Shown piece after piece: positions 1-5,080 of a stretch of 5,080 bases of DNA (within the stretch, counting starts at the first letter, position 1; every line of letters starts with the position of its first letter). A model generated the notes under the pieces. That model saw only the letters and a list, made by a program, of their open reading frames with translations. It did not search any database and was not told the origin of the DNA. Both the position numbers and the translations under genes were made by a program. The stretch is taken from NCBI GenBank assembly GCA_022563075.1, contig JADFOC010000192.1, forward strand, positions 1 to 5,080, read 5' to 3'. The stretch is from Pseudomonadota bacterium. Lineage in GTDB: Bacteria > Pseudomonadota > Gammaproteobacteria > Pseudomonadales > Pseudohongiellaceae.

Positions 1-231
1 GTTCGCCTCGAGCCCCCCGATTGGGAGTTGCCGCTGGACGCCCTGGCGGCGGCGTTTTCGGACAAAACCAAGCTGATCTTGGTCAATTCGCCGATGAACC
101 CGGCGGCCAAGGTGTTCAGCGAAGACGAATTGCGCTGCATCGCCGATCTGGTCGAACGCCATGATGCCTACGCCGTTTGCGACGAGGTTTATGAACATCT
201 GATCTTCGACGGCGGGCGGCCTATTCCGTTG
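1..231 (+). pseudogene. Class I/II PLP-dependent aminotransferase, internal fragment
   Basis: The frame is open from base 1 and encodes about 77 residues of a fold-type I aminotransferase (amino-group transfer using pyridoxal phosphate, cytoplasmic). Visible landmarks are the NSPMNPAAKVF block (family NxPxNPxGxxF; the Asn contacts the cofactor/substrate) at about residues 30-40 and VCDEVYEHLIFDG (the Asp pairs with the PLP pyridine nitrogen, the Tyr with its phenolic oxygen) at about 59-71. Family likeness continues to about GRPIPL, then the frame enters unrelated sequence and stops at 330. The Schiff-base lysine motif (SxxK), expected some 25-30 residues further on, is absent, so the piece cannot be catalytic. 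The 5' part lies outside the window. It is richer in G+C than the DNA to its right. The exact substrate class cannot be told; I infer a relic cut by a rearrangement near 225-235. Confidence 0.8.
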
Positions 232-817
232 AGGATCGAATATCAGCGACCTTGGCGTCTGGCGTCAGGTAAAACGAAAGGTAACGCGTCTCCAGCGCAT
301 TCACCAGTTTGTAATAACAAATGCGGCTGACCCGGACGCCAAACCGATCTATCCGGCGCTCTTCCACTTTGTCACATGCAACGAACGTGAAGGACTTCAC
401 GTCTTTGAGCGATGAGGAGGTTGCGATATAACGCATGAAGATCGGACTCAGAGTGGCGTTGCGCTCTGGAGTCATCCGCGGTGAATCCGTGACGCCATTG
501 GCGATATCCGACAGTAGCTTCCTCATGTTCTGCGTCATCTGCGGGTCGGGGTCCGGCTGCTCCTTAAGAGAACTCAAAAGAATGCCGGGAACGTAGCGCC
601 CGGCAACGCCTCGCGCGATGGTGAGCGGACTCGAACCGCTCTCCATGCTCAAGTTGGTAAGCACGATCACTGTCAGCTTGTCGTCCGGGAGACGGAAAAT
701 ATATTTACCCGTTATCCCGCCATGTCCGACGACCCTGTGGTCGCGAACGTCACTCAAAGACCATCCGAAGCCATAATTGTGGCTAAAGCCGTTGTTGAGC
801 TTCACTGGTGTCCACAT
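221..817 (-). CDS. Beta-lactamase-family serine hydrolase, C-terminal fragment (5'-truncated)
   Basis: This frame encodes 198 residues resembling the end of class C beta-lactamase/esterase-like serine hydrolases. It opens in the middle of a typical block (MWTPVKLNNG, then YGFGW at residues 15-19) and carries the third active-site motif as HGG (residues 32-34, in GHGGITGKY), followed by the strand sequence ending in VIVLTNLS. The C-terminal ~100 residues look like the extra domain often appended to these proteins (ERR...YYKL...YLSFYLTPDAKVADI). The catalytic SxxK and YxN motifs, which lie some 200-300 residues earlier in full-length members, are missing. Reading upstream of 817 gives non-homologous residues and a stop at 854-856, so the Met at 817 is an internal residue and the gene is truncated there. 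The fragment is presumably inactive. It lies opposite the remnants on both sides, and its stop overlaps the end of the aminotransferase likeness by a few bases. Confidence 0.75.
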   Translation of the reverse strand: MWTPVKLNNGFSHNYGFGWSLSDVRDHRVVGHGGITGKYIFRLPDDKLTVIVLTNLSMESGSSPLTIARGVAGRYVPGILLSSLKEQPDPDPQMTQNMRKLLSDIANGVTDSPRMTPERNATLSPIFMRYIATSSSLKDVKSFTFVACDKVEERRIDRFGVRVSRICYYKLVNALETRYLSFYLTPDAKVADIRSSTE

Positions 818-1053
818 TACCCTGGGTGGTCGTGCTGTCGGAATACAAGTTCGTCACCTTTATAACTACGGCGGCCATCCTTGGCTACTGTTTTCTACGG
901 CTTCATCACGTGGACTATTGCGAACTCGTCGACCGGCGCCGATTGCATTGGCAGCGAATCTTGCTTTGGACCAGCACCGGGCTTTTCCTAATGTCAGTCT
1001 TCGCCGCTTATGCACTATTGCCTCTCACCCTGTGGTGGGAAGCTTCAGTGTGA
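808..1053 (+). CDS. MerT-like two-helix membrane protein, C-terminal fragment
   Basis: This frame gives 81 residues from a GTG at 808; its first few codons belong to the neighbouring hydrolase remnant, and likeness to a membrane protein starts at about 820. Two hydrophobic stretches are visible, FVTFITTAAILGYCFL (about residues 15-30) and ILLWTSTGLFLMSVFAAYALL (about 51-71), separated by a polar loop HHVDYCELVDRRRLHWQR with one Cys. The order 'W-x3-L-x-E-Y... helix, Cys-containing loop, basic QR, ILLW helix, PLxLWW end' recalls the second half of mercuric transporter MerT and its relatives, inner-membrane Hg(II) importers. The first helix with the vicinal cysteines, essential in MerT, is missing. 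No ribosome-binding site precedes 808. Assignment to MerT is by eye and moderate to weak; another small two-helix membrane protein is possible. No merA, merP or merR is in the window. Confidence 0.42.
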   Translation: MSTLPWVVVLSEYKFVTFITTAAILGYCFLRLHHVDYCELVDRRRLHWQRILLWTSTGLFLMSVFAAYALLPLTLWWEASV

Positions 1054-1185
1054 GCCGCACCGTATTGGCATAAATAGTCCTGTGCCTAATTATTTATTCC
1101 GCTTGGTAGATCTATTACTTTCCGCCATGAATTGTTGTTTATAGATATCGAGCGCCGTCACCATGACTAATGGTGGTTGTGTACT
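1054..1185. other. Gene-free gap between convergent genes
   Basis: This 132-base gap separates the end of the MerT-like fragment (+) from the end of the multicopper oxidase (-). I see no coding potential. It is A+T-richer than its surroundings. A terminator would be expected here for both transcripts, but the only structure I can point to is the 6-bp stem at 1159-1175, which lacks a U-tract in either direction. Confidence 0.5.
1159..1175. repeat. Small inverted repeat downstream of the oxidase gene
   Basis: CACCAT (1159-1164) and ATGGTG (1170-1175) form a perfect 6-bp stem around a 5-base loop, starting 10 bases past the oxidase stop codon. No run of T follows on either strand, so it is not a typical intrinsic terminator; it could protect a 3' end or be chance. 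Confidence 0.3.
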
Positions 1186-2517
1186 CTAGGTGACCAGATT
1201 GATTCCATCGCGCCGCAAATCTAAGGTCGATGCCAGATCAGCCACGGTCCCTGCAGGATGATCGTACCAGCCCGGATCTGCGTAACTGCTGATACCAGCC
1301 CGTACTTTCAGTAGCGTGAACATGCCCCCCATGCCGATATAACCAAACGGGCCTGGCCCGCCCACCATCGGAATGCTATTGGCGGGAACGCGCATGCCCA
1401 TAGCCCCCATGTTCCCCAACCCGTGTTGACCCATGGTCATGTATTCCGGTAGCAAAGGGCGCACATGGCTATCGAATGCACCTGGCTCCAAGCCTACCAA
1501 GTTCGGGATCTCGTGCCCCATCTGCTTCATGGTGTGATGCGTCATATGGCAGTGAATAGCCCAATCTCCCGGTGCATCGGCGACAAACTCAATATCCCGG
1601 GTTTGTCCTGTCGCTACCAGAACCGAAGTCTCCGGCCACTGTGCCGACATCGGTATGCGTTCACCATCGGTGGCCACAACCTTAAATCGGTAGCCGTGCA
1701 GATGGATGGGATGATGATCCATGGCGCTGAGGTTGCCATAGCGGATCCGTACTTTCTCTCCCAACTTGGTCACCAGGGGCGCCGTGCCTGGAAAACAACG
1801 ACCATTCATGGTTAACAAATTGAAATCACTCATCTCGTTTGGATCGGGACGGGAAGCACCGGGGTCAATTCGCCATTCACTGAGCAACAGAGCGAAGTCC
1901 CGGTCGACTCGATACTCTGGTTTCGGCTCTCTCGGGTGTACCACAAGCATGCCTGCCAGACCCATCCCTTCCTGGATCATGGTGTCATGATGAGAGTGAT
2001 ACATGTAGGTGCCATGTTGGCGCAAGGTCCACTCATATTTGAAGGTTTCTCCTGGCGCAATGGCACGCTGATTGAGTGAACTCACTCCGTCCATCCCATT
2101 GGGGAGATAGATGCCGTGCCAATGCACCGTGGTTGGAACCTTGAGTTTGTTGGTGACATAGATTCTGATACGCTCCCCTTCAACCGCTTCGATAACCGTG
2201 CTGTTGACGTGATCGTTGTAACCCCAGCATTTCGCAATCCGGCCCGGTCAGAATTCGTGGGTGATTTCTTGCGGAATCAGGTGAAACACCTTGACCCCAT
2301 CGACAATCTTAAAAGGCAAGGCGGACCCATTGGGCACCACCACCGGATTGTAATCTTCCCCTGGTAGTCCCGGTGGTTGTGGCTCTACATCGAGGGAGCC
2401 GCCGCTGTAGGAGGTCTCCCATTGCACCGGCGTCGTTTGAGCCTGAGCCAACCGCGGTAAACTGGCTGCTGCGCCAACGGTGGCAGCGCCAACTCCGATA
2501 AATGTTCTGCGTTTCAT
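1186..2517 (-). pseudogene. CopA-type multicopper oxidase, Tat-exported, interrupted by one in-frame TGA (codon 90)
   Basis: A periplasmic multicopper oxidase (CopA/laccase-like; oxidises Cu(I) to Cu(II) or other substrates while reducing O2 to water). From ATG 2517 the frame spans 443 codons. Residues 1-27 are a Tat signal (KRRTFIG, hydrophobic stretch, cleavage near AQA-QT). All four copper blocks are present: HWHG (132-135), HSHH (174-177), HPIHLHG (269-275), and HCH-x3-H-x4-M (322-333), whose last Met is the type 1 axial position. A Met/Gly-rich tail with 9 Met occupies about 360-399. Codon 90 is TGA (2250-2248), inside ITHEF-stop-PGRIAKCWGYN, where relatives read HEFAPG. Homology resumes in the same frame with no shift, so this is a single-codon lesion and not an indel. 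A GAGG ribosome site lies 9 bases before the ATG. GTG 2127 could restart a frame, but would give no signal peptide or N-terminal strands. The protein is functional only if the TGA is an error or is read through. Confidence 0.88.
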
Positions 2518-2520
2518 AAT

Positions 2521-2536
2521 CAGTAACCTCTTACTG
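2521..2536 (-). promoter_or_regulatory. Shine-Dalgarno displayed in the loop of a perfect hairpin, oxidase leader
   Basis: On the minus strand the leader reads CAGTAA-GAGG-TTACTG, then ATT and the oxidase ATG. The two 6-base arms are perfectly complementary and the 4-base loop is exactly the Shine-Dalgarno core. The arms end three bases before the start codon. This could present or occlude the ribosome site, or the 16-bp palindrome could be a protein-binding operator. The hairpin and the spacing are seen directly; a control function is inferred. Confidence 0.5.
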
Positions 2537-2542
2537 GAGAAT

Positions 2543-2569
2543 GCGTAGCCGGTAAATCATCGCCTACGC
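2543..2569 (-). repeat. Inverted repeat GCGTAG...CTACGC in the oxidase leader
   Basis: Two perfect 6-base arms (2543-2548 and 2564-2569) flank a 15-base spacer, immediately upstream of the ribosome-site hairpin. There is no T-run after it on the minus strand, so it does not look like a terminator of the tolC transcript. It may be part of a folded leader for the oxidase, or an operator half-site pair. The remaining 2570-2620 holds no recognised element. Confidence 0.3.
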
Positions 2570-2620
2570 CAAAGTTGTTAATTGAATTTAGGGACAAGGT
2601 GAATGATCGAATAGAAACAC

Positions 2621-4075
2621 TCATTGATAATTACCCTGCGGTGTAACGTTCACCAATAAGCGAGATTGGGACAAGTCGCCTTGATGGGTCATTCGCCCCA
2701 GTTTGAGTTGTTCCACCGAGGTCTTGGCCAACCAGAATCCCAACAGATTATCCACATAGCTTTCTCCCGCCTCGATCTGCATGCGTTTGGCCTGCAATAA
2801 CCTGAACACGCCGATTTGCATGGCGTTAGTCATGGCCTGATTTTCACTCACAATTTGTGTCTGTAGTGGCAATATCACATCCTGATAATGCAGCACTTGT
2901 TGCCGCTGCACCTGCAAGGTTTGTTGCGCCAGTCGGGCTTGGCTGCGAAGCCGCACGGCGGTAGCGATCAATTGCTGCTGGCGCTGTTGCAAACGTGCCT
3001 GGGCGACGGCGTTACGTGTCTGGCCCTGATTGAAAAATGGTAGCGGTAGATCGAACGCGAAGCCCCGCTCCCGTATCTCATCGTCACGTCTGGTTACTAA
3101 GCCGAGATTCCAGTCGAATACCCACGCGGTAGAGCGCGCCAACCCATAGCGGAAGGCGAGTGAATTCACTTCCTGTTCGGCTATTTTTAAGTCGATGCTG
3201 GCCGCCACGATGTTGGCTTCAAAATCGGTCAGTGGATCGGCTTCCGGTAACTCAGGTAAACGCTCGGGTGTCTGCCAATTAGTATGATTTCCCCACAAGC
3301 CCAGCACCTGGTTTAGCTGTTCTCTGGATTGGGCCAGCGCCAGCTCGGCGTCGGCTAAATTAATCCTGGCTTCTTCAAACAACAGTTGTTCGTCATACAA
3401 ATCCAGTACCGTCACATTGCCTGCTTCAAAGAGTCTCTGGGCAAACTCATAAGATGCGGCCATGGCTGCAAGCACCTGACTGCGCAAACCGTGTTTCTCC
3501 TGGGCGGCCACCTGACGATAGTAGGATGCCCTGGTACTGCCGAGAACATCCAGAACCTCCGCGGTCACTTGCAGTTTGGTGGCCTCGAATTGAGCGGCAG
3601 CAATCTTCTTTTTAGCGGGTCGTAACAAGATGCCCAAAAAATTTTCAACCAGTGATATGTCAAAATCGAAGTCGGGATGATTGTCATCGTGATAGGCAAT
3701 ATCGGCTGAAAAAATGGGATTAGGTAGCAAACTGGCCTCGACCAGCAAGGCATCGGCAATATCCAGTTCTTGGTAACTGGCTTGTAGGTCAGCGTTTTTC
3801 CACAATGCGATTTGTAAGGCGGCAGTCAAGGTCATCGGCTCGAGTAGTAATTCAGCGATGACCGCATCCAGTGAACTACTGCCCCGATAGTGTGTCTCAA
3901 ACCCCGTCATATCCTCCACCATCAAACTCACTTCGGCCAGGTGCTCGTCGTTCAAGGATACGCAGGACTGAAGGCTTAATATAAAAACGACTAACCCGCA
4001 ACTTCTCGATCTGAGTCTGTCCACGAAACCAAACAGCCCAGCCTGGATCAAGTGAGATTTAATGGCCATGTGCAT
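2621..4075 (-). CDS. TolC-family outer-membrane efflux lipoprotein
   Basis: 484 residues, the usual length for outer-membrane factors of RND-type or related exporters, which form a trimeric barrel plus periplasmic alpha-tunnel. A basic, hydrophobic N-terminus (GLVVFILSLQSC, about 27-38) ends in a lipobox-like LQSC, suggesting acylation at Cys38, though Gln at -2 is unusual. Two repeats follow, typical of the OEP domain: about 75-260 (LTAALQIALWKNADLQASYQELDIADA..LLPNPIFS, then long amphipathic helices) and about 280-470 (heptad-like, Gln-rich helices RLQQRQQQLIATAVRLRS...). The sequence DLPLPFFNQGQTRNAVAQAR matches the CusC/CzcC-like 'LPLFNRNQGxIA.A' block. The start at 4075 is chosen because AGGAGG lies 9 bases upstream; ATG 4069 is an alternative. 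It overlaps the preceding lipoprotein gene by 17 bases. No RND pump or membrane-fusion partner is in the window. A copper/heavy-metal role is inferred from the neighbours. Confidence 0.88.
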   Translation of the reverse strand: MHMAIKSHLIQAGLFGFVDRLRSRSCGLVVFILSLQSCVSLNDEHLAEVSLMVEDMTGFETHYRGSSSLDAVIAELLLEPMTLTAALQIALWKNADLQASYQELDIADALLVEASLLPNPIFSADIAYHDDNHPDFDFDISLVENFLGILLRPAKKKIAAAQFEATKLQVTAEVLDVLGSTRASYYRQVAAQEKHGLRSQVLAAMAASYEFAQRLFEAGNVTVLDLYDEQLLFEEARINLADAELALAQSREQLNQVLGLWGNHTNWQTPERLPELPEADPLTDFEANIVAASIDLKIAEQEVNSLAFRYGLARSTAWVFDWNLGLVTRRDDEIRERGFAFDLPLPFFNQGQTRNAVAQARLQQRQQQLIATAVRLRSQARLAQQTLQVQRQQVLHYQDVILPLQTQIVSENQAMTNAMQIGVFRLLQAKRMQIEAGESYVDNLLGFWLAKTSVEQLKLGRMTHQGDLSQSRLLVNVTPQGNYQ

Positions 4076-4436
4076 GGGCCGGTTCCTCCTGATTTGTTTT
4101 CTTCATGACAGCGTTGCCCGCTGGTAATTCGGTTGTGATCGATGCTGCGGGGTTGGCCTCAGATTGCGCGTCATGCGCATGACTGCCTGGATTAGCCTCT
4201 TGCACGGCTGCGTGATCGAGGGCTTGGTCAATTAATTGCTGTGCACTATCTTCATCGACGTTTCCAAATGTAATCGGGGGAAGCGCAGTAAACTGTGCCT
4301 GGGGCACTGTAACTTGGGCCGCTGGACTCGCCGGGTGATCTTCGGCAATGACGAAGGGCTCGATGGTTGCTTGGCAAGCAACTAACAACCCCAACAACAG
4401 GGCTAATTGTACTGCTCTAGCTGGATAAGGATTCAT
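4059..4436 (-). CDS. Small His-containing lipoprotein of the copper cluster
   Basis: 125 residues, unknown family to me. Residues 7-21 are a classic lipoprotein signal: Arg, a hydrophobic stretch (VQLALLLGLL) and lipobox LVAC with Cys21, so the mature protein should be anchored to a membrane facing the periplasm. The remainder is low-complexity, rich in Ala, Pro, Gln and Asp/Glu, with no recognisable fold; a middle helix (about 60-75, EDSAQQLIDQALDHAA) may be structured. Histidines cluster towards the end (SHAHDAQ at about 92 and AHAHGH at the very C-terminus), suggesting metal binding, as in the CopC-like neighbour. A weak ribosome site (AGG, 7 bases from the ATG) precedes it. Its first 20 bases overlap the end of the small frame upstream and its last 17 overlap the tolC-like gene, so it belongs to the same operon. 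A periplasmic copper carrier or accessory to the efflux protein is my inference. Confidence 0.75.
   Translation of the reverse strand: MNPYPARAVQLALLLGLLVACQATIEPFVIAEDHPASPAAQVTVPQAQFTALPPITFGNVDEDSAQQLIDQALDHAAVQEANPGSHAHDAQSEANPAASITTELPAGNAVMKKTNQEEPAHAHGH
4085..4090 (-). promoter_or_regulatory. Strong internal Shine-Dalgarno AGGAGG for the tolC-like gene
   Basis: AGGAGG lies inside the 3' end of the upstream lipoprotein gene, 9 bases before ATG 4075. It decides that start over ATG 4069 and implies coupled translation of the two genes. Confidence 0.7.
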
Positions 4437-4587
4437 GTTTAAACCTATTTAAAATACCGGTATCACTAGCTGCCTTCATGCATTGGCCCGCCACGCCAGT
4501 TAAATAGCTGGTGGCGAATAAAATTAGAACGGCTACTGCAGCTTTACCGATTACACGCGCCAAGTCTCAGGGCGCTATTGGCAACAT
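4417..4587 (-). CDS. Uncalled small single-helix membrane protein frame, with in-frame TGA at codon 7 (or TTG start at 4563)
   Basis: The stretch between copC and the lipoprotein gene is not empty. In one frame it reads M-L-P-I-A-P-stop-D-L-ARVIGKAAVAVLILFATSYLTGVAGQCMKAASDTG... ending at a TAG 20 bases inside the lipoprotein gene. The ATG at 4587 overlaps the copC stop as TGATG, a classic coupling arrangement, but codon 7 is TGA (4569-4567). An uninterrupted version starts at TTG 4563 and gives 48 residues. The protein has a basic start, one clear transmembrane or signal-like helix (about 8-25 of the short form), a Gly-rich turn and a lone Cys in GQCM. I recognise no family. Support is the fit of both ends to operon overlaps, a hydrophobic helix in exactly one frame, and no better use for these 150 bases. 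The TTG start has no good ribosome site. It may be a broken gene. Confidence 0.45.
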
Positions 4588-5080
4588 CAATGGCTATGGT
4601 TCCCGGCGTGTCCCGCACCATGTTGTTCATGGGCTGCTGCATCATAGGTGCCATGTGCATCATGTTGTCCCTGCGCCGCTTCGTCATGAATTCCATTGGC
4701 AGCATGATCGTCGTGACCGTGAGCGGCGGTGGCGGTAGCATTGGCGTCAATGGCGAATCCAAAACTTCCGTCAACCCCATGGCCGTCGCTACCGAGAACA
4801 GTCCACTTAACGATATAAGCATCTTCTGGAAGATTCGGCAGTGCCACGGCAAAGAGTTGTTTGGCGTCTCTATTGGGCGTAAAACCAATGTCGATGGCAT
4901 TATTATCACTGCCCATTACACCCACTTTGAGTAAACGCACTTCCTCGGTAAAACTGAGCGTTAGTTGCTCTGGGGACATGGCTATTATTGACCCATCGCC
5001 AGGAACAGATACGGCGAGAGCGATACCGACAGGGAGACAGCATTCGGGGATATATATCCGGGTGGCTGAAGTCCATCGCC
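4587..5080 (-). CDS. copC: CopC-like copper-binding protein with His-rich tail, 5' end outside window or disrupted
   Basis: Periplasmic copper-resistance protein of the CopC/YobA family, a small beta-sandwich that binds Cu and passes it on. Core matches are SVPGDGSIIAMSPEQLTL, FTEEV, VALPNLPEDAYIVKW and the hallmark SDGHGVDGSFGFAID, whose Asp and His are the Cu(II) ligand positions of the family. A 47-residue extension carrying 11 His then runs to the C-terminus (HGHDDH...HEQHGAGHAGNHSH). An ATG at 4979 would start at MSPEQ, but family likeness extends about 11 residues upstream of it (VSVPGDGSIIA), and no ribosome site precedes that ATG, so it is probably internal. Upstream, the frame stays open to the window edge, with no ATG/GTG/TTG. 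It shows a signal-like LPVGIALA but not the usual mature N-terminal His-Ala. Either the start lies beyond 5080 or a frameshift has damaged the 5' end. It is the first visible gene of the operon; no copD follows. Confidence 0.82.
   Translation of the reverse strand, partial: RWTSATRIYIPECCLPVGIALAVSVPGDGSIIAMSPEQLTLSFTEEVRLLKVGVMGSDNNAIDIGFTPNRDAKQLFAVALPNLPEDAYIVKWTVLGSDGHGVDGSFGFAIDANATATAAHGHDDHAANGIHDEAAQGQHDAHGTYDAAAHEQHGAGHAGNHSH

Noticed and set aside
232..330. Last 33 residues of the aminotransferase frame
   Set aside because: These are read through the antisense of the hydrolase C-terminus and carry no aminotransferase likeness; only the part up to about 231 is genuine.
777..1073. 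Alternative plus-strand frame of 98 residues over the MerT-like fragment
   Set aside because: It is Arg/Pro-rich without hydrophobic segments, while the frame from 808 has two clean membrane helices.
1159..1175. Bidirectional intrinsic terminator
   Set aside because: The stem is only 6 bp with mixed pairs and there is no T-tract on either side, so I list it only as an inverted repeat.
1465..1990. Plus-strand open frames opposite the oxidase
   Set aside because: Antisense shadows; no motif or ribosome site, and the minus-strand frame has all copper-binding blocks.
2205..2250. Selenocysteine insertion at the oxidase TGA
   Set aside because: The bases after the TGA form only a tiny CCGG/CCGG pairing, not a bacterial SECIS-like stem with a suitable apical loop, and the position is not a Cys in relatives.
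4417..4587. Truncated copD following copC
   Set aside because: One hydrophobic helix is present, but it ends after 48 residues with a neat overlap into the next gene and lacks CopD-like histidine and multi-helix pattern.
4544..4934. Open frames on both strands across copC (minus 4909-4544, plus 4578-4934)
   Set aside because: They are shadows of the repetitive His-rich copC tail; their translations are low-complexity and match no fold, while the copC frame has clear family motifs.
1186..5080. Genome-wide reassignment of TGA to Trp or Gly
   Set aside because: The oxidase alone uses several TGG Trp codons and many GGN Gly codons, and both copC and the tolC-like gene end naturally at TGA where family homology ends. 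Two interruptions are too few to claim a code change.

Overview
The window looks like part of a Gram-negative, probably proteobacterial, genome. The clues are a Tat-exported multicopper oxidase, two lipobox-type N-termini, a TolC-type outer-membrane efflux protein and a periplasmic CopC-type copper protein. Base composition is mostly mid-range, but the first ~230 bases are visibly richer in G+C than the rest. The genus cannot be fixed from the sequence. The wording of the aminotransferase fragment (NSPMNPAAKVF...CDEVYEHLIFDG) recalls alphaproteobacterial enzymes, but that is only an impression.

Left flank (1 to ~1053): three gene remnants abut. They are a middle piece of a class I/II PLP aminotransferase (+, running in from outside the window and broken near 231), the C-terminal part of a class C beta-lactamase-like serine hydrolase (-, 817 to 221, lacking its catalytic N-terminal half), and the C-terminal half of a small MerT-like membrane protein (+, real homology starting near 820, ending 1053). 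The two junctions near 231 and 818 read like a recombination scar at the edge of an acquired segment. Positions 1054-1185 hold no gene, only a small stem-loop.

Right part (1186-5080): a copper-handling gene cluster on the minus strand. In transcription order it holds a CopC-like copper protein with a His-rich tail (from beyond 5080 to 4587), a previously uncalled small membrane-protein frame (4587-4417), a small His-containing lipoprotein (4436-4059), a TolC-family outer-membrane lipoprotein (4075-2621), a 103-bp leader, and a Tat-exported multicopper oxidase (2517-1186). The first four frames overlap by 1, 20 and 17 nt, so they look translationally coupled. Together they would bind periplasmic Cu (CopC, lipoprotein), oxidise Cu(I) (oxidase) and provide an outer-membrane exit (TolC).

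The most striking point is that the cluster carries several reading-frame lesions. The oxidase has one in-frame TGA at codon 90, with homology continuing in the same frame on both sides. The small membrane frame has one TGA at codon 7. The copC frame matches its family upstream of its first ATG but has no start codon before the window edge. Either the operon is decaying, or the sequence has errors, or (less likely) TGA is read through. A second notable feature is the Shine-Dalgarno of the oxidase, which sits in the tetraloop of a perfect 6-bp inverted repeat.
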